From assembly GCF_011761355.1 (NCBI RefSeq), contig NZ_JAASRW010000010.1, forward strand, positions 62,001 through 126,000: DNA of 64,000 nt, given 5' to 3'. Source of the stretch: Paenibacillus lupini. GTDB lineage: Bacteria > Bacillota > Bacilli > Paenibacillales > Paenibacillaceae. The notes below the pieces were generated by a model, which saw only the letters and a program-made list of their open reading frames with translations, searched no databases and was not told where the DNA came from. How positions within the stretch are numbered: position 1 is the first letter of the stretch; every line of letters starts with the position of its first letter. A program made the translations under genes and the position numbers. This document shows positions 45,922-54,293 of this stretch, one piece after another.

Positions 45922-45943
45922 ATCTGTTTCACCCCACAAAAAA

Positions 45944-45971
45944 AGACATAGCAGTAGTAGCTGCTATGTCT
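45944..45971 (-). terminator. Terminator/attenuator between GH8 and AraC genes
   Basis: AGACATAGCAG pairs perfectly with CTGCTATGTCT. On the minus strand TTTTTTT follows, then directly the ribosome binding region of the AraC gene. Confidence 0.85.
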
Positions 45972-46042
45972 CTAGTTTTCTAGTCGACTATCCCGTTTAT
46001 TGTAGCATAGAATGCTATCATCTAGGACTAGTAGGGGTGATA

Positions 46043-47191
46043 TTAATAGATCCGGTAGCTGCCGCTTAACGCCAGCAGGCTGAAGAAGTACAGGCAGTTA
46101 TCGTAATAACGGCGCTCACCCGTGCGCAGCGGAGTATTCCAGAACAACTGAACGAAATGCTCCGCATCAGGTCCATCTGCTGCTAACGAGGCCATTGCAT
46201 TCGTCGCTAACAATCCTATTGGATGAAGCGCTGGTTCCTCGAACGGCTTGCCGTCAATCGTATAGCGGCGATAATCGTTAACGTCAATGTTGCGGAAAAA
46301 TTGTTGAATCCGGTTCGACTGCTCCACCTGCCAAGGATCTTCGCGGAACCATGCCCAGTCTAGGCCGATATTGGCTGCTGTGCGGTAAGCATCGCTGTAG
46401 AAATGACGGAAGTCGCCATGTCGCTGAACCTCTGCAGGCGTTCCATCATAATTCGCATACTCCGGTGAAAGTCCAGTCTCGGGATGACATGCAGTATGCA
46501 GGTAAGCCCGGCTTGCTTTAGCTGCGTCTTTCCAGAATGGCCTGTCCTCTTCATCTGCCCATAGAGCAAACAGATCGTAGAAGTGGGGAAGATGATAGGA
46601 AGGATCACTAAATAATGACTCCGGAACGAACTTAATCAGCTTTGTTGCTGGATCCCACATCGGATCTCCGCCGTTTCCGTCCTCACCTTGATGTACGCAT
46701 GCCCGCAAGATTCGTCTTGCCTGCTCCGAATAATTGTATGGTTCGGGACCATCTCCCCAGCGGTTAGCTGCAAAGAAGAGGGCCAATGCGAAAAATTCTT
46801 CTCCATCTGGAGCCGGTCCTTGTGAAAGACGAGTACCGTCAGTCTTACAATGCCAAGCGAAATAATCCTTGTAGCGGCCTTCTGTGTGCTGCATATTGGT
46901 GACGGAGAAATTCCACAACCGGTCGAAAATCTCCTTATCATTCATTTGAACCGCCATCATCATCCCGTAGGACATACCCTCTGACCGCACATCTATGTTG
47001 CCGGTATCCAGCAAATAACCTTTATCATCGCCCATAGGATAATAGATTTGGACCTCTGAATCATCGCCAAGGATATCTGACCATGCCTGCTTCAGCTTCG
47101 CTTGTACAGCTTCTTCCGAATACCCAAGCTCCTCGAATAGATTCCGGTATTCCCCTGTATAAAAAGCCCCTTTATGTACATCTGTCTTCAT
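46043..47191 (-). CDS. GH8 reducing-end xylose-releasing exo-oligoxylanase (Rex type)
   Basis: Inverting glycosidase of family 8, 382 residues, with no signal peptide, so it acts in the cytosol on imported xylo-oligosaccharides and removes xylose from the reducing end. The general acid is E71 (VRSEGMSYGMMM) and the general base D267 (FYSDAYR); a histidine in ALHPIGLLATNA matches the residue that blocks the +2 site in Rex enzymes. The ATG at 47191 follows GGAGGG by 7 bp; the ATG at 47206 overlaps that site. A cre-like site lies 61 bp upstream. It is followed by the AraC gene and the importer operon. Confidence 0.9.
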   Translation of the reverse strand: MKTDVHKGAFYTGEYRNLFEELGYSEEAVQAKLKQAWSDILGDDSEVQIYYPMGDDKGYLLDTGNIDVRSEGMSYGMMMAVQMNDKEIFDRLWNFSVTNMQHTEGRYKDYFAWHCKTDGTRLSQGPAPDGEEFFALALFFAANRWGDGPEPYNYSEQARRILRACVHQGEDGNGGDPMWDPATKLIKFVPESLFSDPSYHLPHFYDLFALWADEEDRPFWKDAAKASRAYLHTACHPETGLSPEYANYDGTPAEVQRHGDFRHFYSDAYRTAANIGLDWAWFREDPWQVEQSNRIQQFFRNIDVNDYRRYTIDGKPFEEPALHPIGLLATNAMASLAADGPDAEHFVQLFWNTPLRTGERRYYDNCLYFFSLLALSGSYRIY

Positions 47192-47251
47192 AGAAAATCC
47201 CTCCATTCAGCTGTCTACAGGTCGATCTTAGCACATTCAAAGCCATATAAA

Positions 47252-47265
47252 TTAAAGCGTTTTCA
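47252..47265. promoter_or_regulatory. Probable cre (CcpA) site before the GH8 gene
   Basis: On the minus strand the site reads TGAAAACGCTTTAA, matching the cre consensus TGWAANCGNTNWCA except at one position. It lies about 61 bp before the GH8 start and suggests catabolite repression of the xylo-oligosaccharide genes. Confidence 0.6.
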
Positions 47266-47299
47266 TTAAAAAGTATAGATTTGTGTTATAACAACAAAT

Positions 47300-47352
47300 C
47301 TCGGTATCCATTCTATCCGTTGTATGACGGATGGAAGAATACCGAGTTTTTT
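47300..47352. terminator. Long hairpin between hxlB and the GH8 promoter region
   Basis: CTCGGTAT and ATACCGAG close a 47-nt stem-loop that also pairs CCAT/ATGG and ATCCGT/ACGGAT. TTTTTT follows on the plus strand and ATTTGTT on the minus strand. It probably ends the hxlAB transcript. Confidence 0.7.
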
Positions 47353-47359
47353 GCCGTTC

Positions 47360-47911
47360 TTATTCGAGGTTGGCGTGAATCTTAAACATAGCTGCACCTT
47401 GAAGCTCTTTTTTCTCCATCAGGTTCAGCACTACCGTATCCAGCAGCAGAAGCAGGCTTTGCTCGAACAAGCTGCCCATTGGCTGTTTGGAGCTGGCAGA
47501 CTTGCTTTCTTTCGTAGCAGCTGGAATATGGACGACCGTAGAAGCTAAGGTGCCTAAAGTGGATTCCGGCACAATTGTGATGGCTGCTAGTGATGCGCCA
47601 ATGCTGCTTGCTTTGGAAGCCATCGCCGTCAGGCTTTTTGTCTCGCCCGATCCCGATCCAACCAGAAGCAGATCTCCTACAGAAATACCTGGTGTTATGG
47701 TCTCGCCGACAACATACACACGGAATCCCATGTGCATCAGGCGCATCGCGAAAGCCCGCATCATCAGCCCCGACCGTCCTGCCCCAGCCACAAAAATGTT
47801 CTCCGCTACCGAGAGCTGCTCTGCAAGCTGTTCGATCTGATCTGGCTGAACATGCCGAAGCGTCCGCTCTAACTCCTCAATAATGGACGATGTTGAAATG
47901 AGCGTACTCAT
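47360..47911 (-). CDS. hxlB: 6-phospho-3-hexuloisomerase
   Basis: Second enzyme of the ribulose monophosphate pathway, 183 residues. It converts hexulose-6-phosphate to fructose-6-phosphate. The SIS sugar-isomerase fold is clear: FVAGAGRSGLMMRAFAMRLMH at the phosphate site and LLLVGSGSGETKSL in the second loop, then the Q/P/MGSLFEQ end motif. It starts 4 bp after the hxlA stop, so the two are translated together. Confidence 0.95.
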   Translation of the reverse strand: MSTLISTSSIIEELERTLRHVQPDQIEQLAEQLSVAENIFVAGAGRSGLMMRAFAMRLMHMGFRVYVVGETITPGISVGDLLLVGSGSGETKSLTAMASKASSIGASLAAITIVPESTLGTLASTVVHIPAATKESKSASSKQPMGSLFEQSLLLLLDTVVLNLMEKKELQGAAMFKIHANLE

Positions 47912-47915
47912 CGTA

Positions 47916-48548
47916 TTACCCTTGTTTGATCAGCTGCTGCATTTGAGCGGCTACTGCTTGTTTGTCACCAGCACTTGTAATGCCGCCGCCAACAATAACA
48001 AGATCAGGTTGTGCGCTGATGACTTCAGGCAATGTCTGAAGCTTAATGCCACCTGCGATTGCTGTTTTTGCCTGTTTTACGACACGTTTGATCGTAGCCA
48101 GATCCTCGAACGAGTTTTTACCCTCTGCTTGATGGTCGTAGCCGGAATGTACACAGATATAATCAACGCCAAGGCTGTCGATTTCTACTGCACGTGCAGC
48201 AATATCTTTCACATTAATCATGTCGACCATGATTTTTCTGTTTTGCTTCCGTGCTTCTTCCACAGCACCTTTAATGGTGGAATCATCGGATACGCCAAGT
48301 ACGGTAATAATATCAGCCCCGGCTTCAGAAGCTTTCATTACCTCATAACCGCCTGCATCCATAATTTTCAGATCTGCGAGTACTTTGAGGGAAGGAAATT
48401 CTTCCTTGATTTCTTTCACTGCGCGAAGCCCTTCGTTTATAACAACAGGGGTCCCGATTTCCACGATATCGATGAAAGGGGCCACCTCTTTAACTACTTG
48501 TATTGCCTCAGGGATGTTTACCAAGTCTAGTGCTAATTGAAGTTCCAT
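47916..48548 (-). CDS. hxlA: 3-hexulose-6-phosphate synthase
   Basis: Cytosolic aldolase of 210 residues that fixes formaldehyde onto ribulose-5-phosphate. It is a TIM barrel of the OMP decarboxylase superfamily, with the active-site motif LADLKIMDAG and the phosphate-binding end VIVGGGIT. AAAGGAGAG precedes the ATG. With hxlB it gives formaldehyde detoxification; nothing nearby suggests growth on methanol. Confidence 0.95.
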   Translation of the reverse strand: MELQLALDLVNIPEAIQVVKEVAPFIDIVEIGTPVVINEGLRAVKEIKEEFPSLKVLADLKIMDAGGYEVMKASEAGADIITVLGVSDDSTIKGAVEEARKQNRKIMVDMINVKDIAARAVEIDSLGVDYICVHSGYDHQAEGKNSFEDLATIKRVVKQAKTAIAGGIKLQTLPEVISAQPDLVIVGGGITSAGDKQAVAAQMQQLIKQG

Positions 48549-48606
48549 ATGATGAATCTCTCCTTTAATTTGAATGTTGTTGTTAGGGATGAGTTCATAT
48601 TAGGAC

Positions 48607-48652
48607 GATACCGAAAATTAAGGAAGTACGCACTTTCAAGTAAGTCGGTATC
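48607..48652. promoter_or_regulatory. Candidate HxlR-controlled promoter region of hxlAB
   Basis: GATACCGA and TCGGTATC form an inverted repeat 46 bp across, located 59-104 bp before the hxlA start. Between them, minus strand, lies a TTGAAA hexamer usable as a -35 box and two related AAGTNNGTACTT / AAGTAAGT-like half sites. This is the expected place for regulator binding. Confidence 0.4.
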
Positions 48653-48672
48653 CTGTAGGAAACTGTAACGAG

Positions 48673-48703
48673 CAAAAAGGCAGACCCCATGCGGAGTCTG
48701 CCC
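48673..48703 (-). terminator. Terminator between hxlR and hxlAB
   Basis: On the minus strand GGCAGACTCC pairs with GGGTCTGCC and is followed by TTTTTGC. It separates hxlR from hxlAB. Confidence 0.85.
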
Positions 48704-48727
48704 AGTTTGTGAGACGAATATTTCATT

Positions 48728-49123
48728 TTATTTTTCTGCTGCTTGAAGGGGAATAGGTTCGGAATCAGAAGTTCTGCCGAGCACCTGCTCGCCATAATGC
48801 TTGCCCCAGTTGTACATCAGCTTCAGGATTGGGACTAGACTTTCTCCATATGGAGTCAGCTTATACTCTACCTTAGGGGGAACTACCGGATAAACAGTTC
48901 GTTCGACAAGCTGGTCCTCTTCCAGCTCACGAAGCTGGTTGGTTAATATTTTTTGCGTGATATGGGGAATGAGCTTCTGCAGCTCGCTGAATCTCTTCGT
49001 ACCTTCTATACCCAGATGCCAGAGGATAATAAGCTTCCACTTGCCTCCGATTAACGCGAGGGTCAATTCTTTCTCACAGTTAATTTGATCAACTTCAATT
49101 CGGGAGCGTATATCTTTCGCCAC
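48728..49123 (-). CDS. hxlR: HxlR-family transcriptional regulator
   Basis: Winged-helix regulator of 131 residues. The family core is evident: an N-terminal cysteine (INCEKELTLALIGGKWKLII) that may sense aldehydes, the recognition part KRFSELQKLIPHITQKILT, and the wing followed by EYKLTPYGESLVPIL. The start is GTG at 49123, 7 bp after GGAGGTG. It lies directly upstream of hxlAB in the same direction, with a terminator between. In Bacillus subtilis the regulator activates hxlAB on formaldehyde; the same role is likely here. Confidence 0.88.
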   Translation of the reverse strand: MAKDIRSRIEVDQINCEKELTLALIGGKWKLIILWHLGIEGTKRFSELQKLIPHITQKILTNQLRELEEDQLVERTVYPVVPPKVEYKLTPYGESLVPILKLMYNWGKHYGEQVLGRTSDSEPIPLQAAEK

Positions 49124-49310
49124 AGTCGAACACCTCCATGTTGCTATAGTGTCACAATAGAGTACAGGATTATAGGGGCTATGTCCACTTTGTCCGCAAG
49201 TATGACGACGCCGGATAGACTTGGCGCTCAAATTGATATAAAAATGGATATAAATAACAAAATTTTGGTATTTCTATTAAGCCGGGTTTCCATTATATTT
49301 GAACTTGATA

Positions 49311-49356
49311 TAGGCCTTTTCCGTCATGAACAAGATCGGAGAAGGCCTAATTTTTT
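49311..49356 (+). terminator. Hairpin with T-run in the leader of a small gene
   Basis: TAGGCCTTTTCCG pairs with CGGAGAAGGCCTA and six T residues follow. No gene lies upstream on the plus strand, so it is an attenuator of the next gene or the end of a short RNA. Confidence 0.6.
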
Positions 49357-49383
49357 GGCAAATGAACAGATGGGGATGATGTC

Positions 49384-49596
49384 TTGGCTGTTTTCATTTC
49401 GCTTATATTCATTATTGCAGGAGTATTAGGGTGGTTCTTCCCATCCTTAAGCTGGCACATGAAGCATGGCTGGGCTGTGGATGGCAAATCGGAGCCCAGT
49501 GACAATTATATTTTTCTAAGCAGATTTGGGGCAGTGTTCGTTCTTGGCTGGGGTTTCTACATTCTGATTACCGGTAATTTGGGCAAGCTGAATTAA
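49384..49596 (+). CDS. Small membrane protein, 70 residues
   Basis: Two-helix membrane protein that I cannot name with certainty; the helices are at about residues 2-18 and 45-63. The short loop contains HMKHGWAVDGKSEPSD, a pattern seen in small DUF6199-like proteins of Bacilli. The start appears to be TTG at 49384, 8 bp after GGGG. It is followed closely by an unknown cytosolic protein gene, perhaps in one operon. Confidence 0.65.
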   Translation: MAVFISLIFIIAGVLGWFFPSLSWHMKHGWAVDGKSEPSDNYIFLSRFGAVFVLGWGFYILITGNLGKLN

Positions 49597-49615
49597 TAGA
49601 GGAGTGGTGATTAGG

Positions 49616-50203
49616 ATGAGAAGATTGCCTATGGAACGGCCAACGGACCACTATGATGCACGCTTATTCAAGATTGATGAGCAGATTTGTGCTTTGCTGG
49701 AAGAACGAAGAGAAATTTCGAATCAAAATCCGGGGTATCCGCCCTTCAAAAGTATTGAGAGCTGGGCCGATCGTTATCATCTGTATGAGGATTACTTGAA
49801 ATCGTTGTTTGGACTATTAATGAATGAGGAGCATTTTTTGCCAGTAGTTGAACCATCAGGCTTCCGCAAGTATTTGCCTGTTCTTCGACATGTGGAGAGA
49901 GAGGGTATTATCTATACGTTATCCGGCATTAGGCAATATGAGAACGCCAGCGTTATTTGCCTCAGTATCCATGGAGATGACCAAGAACAGAGTAAACATA
50001 CCCATATCGAACTGGAGCTGGGAGAAGGCTATCACTGCCGGATCGATCAAGGAACAAGCTCAGGTGGTAATGTTGCTTACGGATTTGTTGTTTCACCCGC
50101 TCTTTCAGATGATCTTGGAGGAATTACTTTCGTGTTCAGCGAATATGAGAGGCCATTGAAAAAGAAGCCAACAGGCACGGAAATTGTTTTCCGGATGGAA
50201 TAA
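49616..50203 (+). CDS. Hypothetical cytosolic protein
   Basis: Protein of about 195 residues with no recognised domain. The N-terminus (DARLFKIDEQICALLEERREI) resembles the first helix of chorismate-mutase-like bundles; the C-terminal half is beta-rich. The ATG at 49616 follows GGAG at 11 bp; GTG codons at 49604 and 49607 overlap that site. It lies 19 bp behind the small membrane protein gene. Confidence 0.65.
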   Translation: MRRLPMERPTDHYDARLFKIDEQICALLEERREISNQNPGYPPFKSIESWADRYHLYEDYLKSLFGLLMNEEHFLPVVEPSGFRKYLPVLRHVEREGIIYTLSGIRQYENASVICLSIHGDDQEQSKHTHIELELGEGYHCRIDQGTSSGGNVAYGFVVSPALSDDLGGITFVFSEYERPLKKKPTGTEIVFRME

Positions 50204-50248
50204 TAGACAAAAGCCAATCTGGGTAAGTTAACCAGGGAGGTTGTTAGG

Positions 50249-50957
50249 ATGAAATGGATCTTAGTCGTTGTTATTTCTGTGATGCTCTTTGTACCTGCAC
50301 AATTAACTCAGGCAATGCCCAGGGAAGATGTCACCGATAAGTTCACAAAAGCTTTATTGGCTCACAAATATGAATTGGCTCAAAGTTACCTTAATCATGA
50401 CACGAAGATGCCCGAGATTCGTGAAGACAGTCCTATTCGAGGAGTAACAGGACTTTCAACTCCGATAAAAGGGGAACGTATCCTCATCGCTTATTTCTGG
50501 GACGACGAGGGGGTAAAAGGTGAGCGAATAGCGTTTATTTGGAAGCTCACTATTAAACGGGATCAGATTACACATATCGAGACGATTAGCGATGCGGCTA
50601 ATCCTTTTATGAACGAAAACAAAACCGTAAATGATTATCGTACCCGATATAACCTGCATGTGATGGTGGGGAGAGTTTCCATTTGACGTAAATACGGTTC
50701 AAGGTAAGAAAATTAATGACAATATTAAATTGATGTACGAAGATGCAGCCGATGATAAATATGTTCTCATTCAAGCTGAGCCAATTGGAACAAAATCAAT
50801 CATGATGAACCTGCCTAACCCGATAAAAGTAAAGTCCGGTTACGAGTCTCGATTCCTAAAAGACGGGTTGCACTACACGGTAACCCTAGGGCATAAGAGA
50901 TGGCTTAGTCATATAAGTAAAAAGGATCTCACGAAAGTCGTTGAGAGTCTGAAATAA
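50249..50957 (+). pseudogene. Secreted protein gene with a probable one-base frameshift
   Basis: The first frame starts at ATG 50249 after GGGAGG, has a clear signal peptide (to TQAMP) and ends prematurely at 50686. A second frame is open from 50664 to the stop at 50957 without its own start site and continues the protein well: leaving out one G of the GGGG run at 50668-50671 joins HVMVG to EFPFDVNTVQGKK. The restored product would be about 235 residues, exported, of unknown family. It may be a true pseudogene, programmed frameshifting or a sequence error. Confidence 0.65.
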
Positions 50958-50959
50958 AA

Positions 50960-51000
50960 GAAGGCCTTCCCGGGTTCACTGACACTGGGGAAGGCCTTTC
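50960..51000. terminator. Bidirectional terminator between convergent genes
   Basis: GAAGGCCTTCCC pairs with GGGGAAGGCCTTTC, with A/T residues on both sides. It serves the frameshifted gene and the ROK kinase gene. Confidence 0.8.
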
Positions 51001-51006
51001 TATCTA

Positions 51007-51885
51007 TTATTGCTTCTCCAACGCATCGATACCAAGCGCGATCGATCCGCATAAGCCGGCGTTGTCGCCAAGTCCTGGCGGAACAATGTAAGAGGCGATA
51101 CCTTCACGGAGTGCTTCATGCGAAGCGTAGCCGTTCAGGTTCTTCTGTACTTCCGCGTGGATGAGCGGGAACAACTGCTCTTGGTGCATAACGCCTCCGC
51201 CAAGAATAACTTTTTTCGGGGATAGCAGCAGAATAGCGCTGGACAAAGCTTGGCCAAGATAGAAGGCCTCCATTTGCCATGCCGGATGATCCTTTGTCAG
51301 CTCATCACCTTTCACACCCCAGCGTTGTCCAAGTGCCGGACCTGCAGCCATTCCTTCCAGACAGTCGCCATGATAAGGGCAGCAGCCGGCGAATGTATCT
51401 TCCGGATGTCTGCGGGTGATGACATGACCGCCTTCTGGATGAAGCAGACCATGGACAAGCTTGCCTTCGGTGTACACGCCAACGCCAATTCCTGTGCCTA
51501 CGGTGTAATAAAGGCAGCTGTTCAGCCCTTTAGCAGCTCCCCATTTGGCTTCGCCAAATGCTGCAGCATTCACATCTGTATCCCAACCATAAGGAACAGG
51601 CAGCTCACGCTTCATCGTCCCTAGAAAATCAAACCCGGACCAGCCTGGCTTTGGTGTTGTGGTGACAAATCCATAAGTTGGACTGGATGGATCAATATCG
51701 ATAGGTCCAAAGGTGCCAATCCCGATGGCTTCAACATTTTTATCGCGGAAGTAGTTCAGTACCTCACGAATGGTTGACTCTGGATGTTCAGTAGGTAAGC
51801 TGATGCGTTCTTCAATCTCGCCATGTTCGTTGCCAATGCCGCATACAAATTTGGTTCCGCCTGCTTCAATTGCCCCAATACGCAA
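51007..51885 (-). CDS. ROK-family fructokinase/glucokinase
   Basis: Sugar kinase of 292 residues. The ATP site is AIEAGGTKFVCGIG at the N-terminus, the catalytic aspartate is D104 (WDTDVNAAAFGE) and the zinc site uses H154, C169, H172 and C175 (HPEGGH and CCPYHGDC). The pattern is that of Bacillus YdhR/GmuE fructokinases. The start is TTG at 51885, 8 bp after GAGGAGG. It follows manA in one operon, so together they interconvert mannose-6-P, fructose and fructose-6-P pools. Confidence 0.92.
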   Translation of the reverse strand: MRIGAIEAGGTKFVCGIGNEHGEIEERISLPTEHPESTIREVLNYFRDKNVEAIGIGTFGPIDIDPSSPTYGFVTTTPKPGWSGFDFLGTMKRELPVPYGWDTDVNAAAFGEAKWGAAKGLNSCLYYTVGTGIGVGVYTEGKLVHGLLHPEGGHVITRRHPEDTFAGCCPYHGDCLEGMAAGPALGQRWGVKGDELTKDHPAWQMEAFYLGQALSSAILLLSPKKVILGGGVMHQEQLFPLIHAEVQKNLNGYASHEALREGIASYIVPPGLGDNAGLCGSIALGIDALEKQ

Positions 51886-51909
51886 GTTTGTCGCCTCCTC
51901 TAATGATTG

Positions 51910-52857
51910 TTACTCATGTGAAATAATAAGTTCAAGCTTGCCGCGGAGCGTAAATTCCCCGAAGCCAAGTGGAAGGATGAAGTGGTCGCCTTTGACCAGA
52001 GGATAGCTGCCGGTTTCATTAGCCAATTCTCCATTGCCTTCGATCACACTGCAAATCGTGAATTTAACTGGAGCTGGGAAATTGGATTCTCCGTCTGCAG
52101 TCCATTTTTGAACGGTAAAGAAGTTGTTAGATACCAGAGTCGTTACTTCTGTGCCACCAACGGTTTCAATAGAAGAAGAGGCTTTGGCATCGACATGAGG
52201 TACCGTCGTTACTTCAATACCTTTGTCCAAATGAAGCTCACGTTTAGCTCCTTTATCGTCAGTCCGGTCATAATCGTAGATGCGGTAAGTCGTATCCGAG
52301 CTTTGCTGCGTCTCGAGTACTTGAATACCTTTGCCTAGTGCATGAAGCGTTCCGCTAGGAACATAGAAGAAATCGCCTTGCTTCACAGTTACACGAGTGA
52401 GCAGCTTATCCCATTCTCCTGCATCGACCATTTGCTTGAACTGTTCCTTGGAAGCCGCATGATGACCATAAATAATTTCAGCTCCTGGCTCACAGCCAAG
52501 AATGTACCAGCACTCGGTTTTGCCAAGCTCGCCGTTCTCGTTGACCAATGCATAAGCGTCATCGGGATGAACCTGTACGGACAGATCATCCGAGGCATCT
52601 AAAATTTTAGTTAACAATGGGAATTTAACTGCGCTCGAGCCAAACAGCTGCGGCTGCTGATCCCATAACTCTCCAAGCTTTAGTCCTTTATATGGTCCGT
52701 TATGAACAATGCTTTGCCCATTCGGATGAGCGGACACTGCCCAGCATTCTCCAGTACGGTCAGATGGAATATCGTAATTGAACTGTTCTCTTAGTTGCTT
52801 GCCGCCCCAAATGCGTTCTTGAAATACAGGTTCTAGGAAAATCGGTTGATTCGCCAA
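51910..52857 (-). CDS. manA: Mannose-6-phosphate isomerase, class I
   Basis: Zinc enzyme of 315 residues that interconverts mannose-6-phosphate and fructose-6-phosphate. The cupin barrel shows the metal ligands Q95, H97 (VQVHPDD), E115 (KTECWYIL) and H172 (SGTLHALG). The start is TTG at 52857, 7 bp after GGAGGG, which gives the usual length of the Bacillus enzymes; the TTG at 52872 lies before that site. It is first of an operon with the ROK kinase and divergent from a LacI regulator. Confidence 0.93.
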   Translation of the reverse strand: MANQPIFLEPVFQERIWGGKQLREQFNYDIPSDRTGECWAVSAHPNGQSIVHNGPYKGLKLGELWDQQPQLFGSSAVKFPLLTKILDASDDLSVQVHPDDAYALVNENGELGKTECWYILGCEPGAEIIYGHHAASKEQFKQMVDAGEWDKLLTRVTVKQGDFFYVPSGTLHALGKGIQVLETQQSSDTTYRIYDYDRTDDKGAKRELHLDKGIEVTTVPHVDAKASSSIETVGGTEVTTLVSNNFFTVQKWTADGESNFPAPVKFTICSVIEGNGELANETGSYPLVKGDHFILPLGFGEFTLRGKLELIISHE

Positions 52858-52887
52858 TCTTAATCCCTCCAAGTTATCGAATACAAC

Positions 52888-52925
52888 TTTACTAAACTTG
52901 ACAAAATAAATATTTGTAAAGTAAA
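52888..52925. promoter_or_regulatory. Divergent promoter with inverted repeat between manA and lacI-type genes
   Basis: TTTACT and AGTAAA form an inverted repeat around an A+T-rich core that includes ACAAA and TTTGT. On the plus strand TTGACA (52898-52903) and TAAATT (52922-52927), 18 bp apart, form a promoter for the regulator gene. The repeat is a possible operator. Confidence 0.5.
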
Positions 52926-52959
52926 TTGATTATAACATAGGAACAGGGGAAGTAGAAGA

Positions 52960-53997
52960 ATGCCGCGACCAAAAAAAATTTCGATGCAGAACATTGCCGA
53001 CAAGCTGGGCATTTCACGTAATGCCGTTTCATTAGCGCTGTCTAATAAGAAAGGTATTGGGGAGGAGCTGAGGCAGCTTGTCATCCAGACTGCACAGGAG
53101 GTTGGCTATTCTTTAGATGCAGGCCAATCATCCATAAGTGCTCCAATTCTTGTTCTCGTACCAGAGCGGGTGATGAGCCATGCGGATAACGAGCATTTTT
53201 TGTTTTATCATGATTTGATTTGGGGACTTGATGGTCGTCTGCAGGAGGAAGGCTATAGTGCGGTTATCGTACGGGTCAGCCATGCACAGGAACAAGACAG
53301 AATCCTTCCTGAGCTCGTGCAGCATATTGATTATCAGGGCATTATTGCCTTTGGCATATTAGAGAAGGAATATATCGAAAAAGTACAACAGACACTTACA
53401 AAGCCAATGCTGCTCTTTGATTCCTACTATAGGGGGATCGATACACCGGCTGTTACTTCGGCTAACATTGAAGGAGCTGTTGAAGCGGTCACTTCATTGA
53501 TACTAGCCGGGCATAAGCGAATCGGCTGTATCGCACCAATTAATTTGACGACCAGTCATGAGGAGCGGTGGTTCGGGTATACGAAAGCGATGCTGCAGTA
53601 TAAGCTTCAGCCTGATTTTGTTCTGTGCCTGCTCGAGTCGGAAGGCTTTAGCCGGACGCAGGAGGAATTATCGGCTTATTGCGATCGTTTCCAGGAAGAA
53701 GAATACCCAACGGCCGTCTTTTGCGGGAATGACAGGATTGCCTTGCTGCTGATGAAGGAGCTAGAGAAGAGGGGCGTAAATGTTCCTGGGGATGTTTCGG
53801 TTATTGGGTTCGACGGGCTTGCGATGTCGGCGGAGTCCAATCCACCACTTACGACGATGGCAGTAAATAAAAAAGCGTTGTGCACTGCAGCAGTTGAGAT
53901 GCTTGGCCAAATGCTCCGGCATCCTGATTATCCTGCTATGCGCTGCAGTGCTGCGCCAGTCCTGCGTAAAGGTGGTTCTGTCAGGGTATTAGCCTAG
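52960..53997 (+). CDS. LacI-family transcriptional regulator
   Basis: Repressor of 345 residues. The helix-turn-helix and hinge occupy residues 1-60 (ISMQNIADKLGISRNAVSLALSNK), followed by the periplasmic-binding-protein-like sugar domain, with VFCGNDRIALLLMKEL and DVSVIGFDG near the end. GAACAGGGGAAG lies upstream of the ATG. Divergent from manA and the ROK kinase gene, which it probably controls along with itself. Confidence 0.92.
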   Translation: MPRPKKISMQNIADKLGISRNAVSLALSNKKGIGEELRQLVIQTAQEVGYSLDAGQSSISAPILVLVPERVMSHADNEHFLFYHDLIWGLDGRLQEEGYSAVIVRVSHAQEQDRILPELVQHIDYQGIIAFGILEKEYIEKVQQTLTKPMLLFDSYYRGIDTPAVTSANIEGAVEAVTSLILAGHKRIGCIAPINLTTSHEERWFGYTKAMLQYKLQPDFVLCLLESEGFSRTQEELSAYCDRFQEEEYPTAVFCGNDRIALLLMKELEKRGVNVPGDVSVIGFDGLAMSAESNPPLTTMAVNKKALCTAAVEMLGQMLRHPDYPAMRCSAAPVLRKGGSVRVLA

Positions 53998-54007
53998 TAA
54001 CGAATTG

Positions 54008-54181
54008 TTAATCATCATGGTTATGGGGATTTTGCTGCACATCCGTTTGTTTGGACACAATGCTGGTGGAAGCCGAGTCTTTTATTGAACGTTTATATAC
54101 AATTGTTCCAATGACGATGATGAACCCTACAGCAGCAATGACAGGGATAATGGTAATCATAAGATCAAAGCCGTTATTCAT
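54008..54181 (-). CDS. Small single-helix membrane protein, 57 residues
   Basis: The ATG at 54181 follows GGAGGAAC. The product begins MNNGFDLMITIIP, has one membrane helix (about residues 7-29), a short basic stop (YKRSIKD) and a polar tail rich in Q, N and H. The longer open frame to 54256 lacks a binding site. Function is unknown. Confidence 0.7.
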   Translation of the reverse strand: MNNGFDLMITIIPVIAAVGFIIVIGTIVYKRSIKDSASTSIVSKQTDVQQNPHNHDD

Positions 54182-54293
54182 AGTAACTGTTCCTCCGGTG
54201 CTTCCATGAAATGAAATGTACGTTGATTGTACCATGGGTGAGGGGGAAAGTTGCACTTGATCTTCGGATCTTTGTTATGCTATAAATAAGTCA

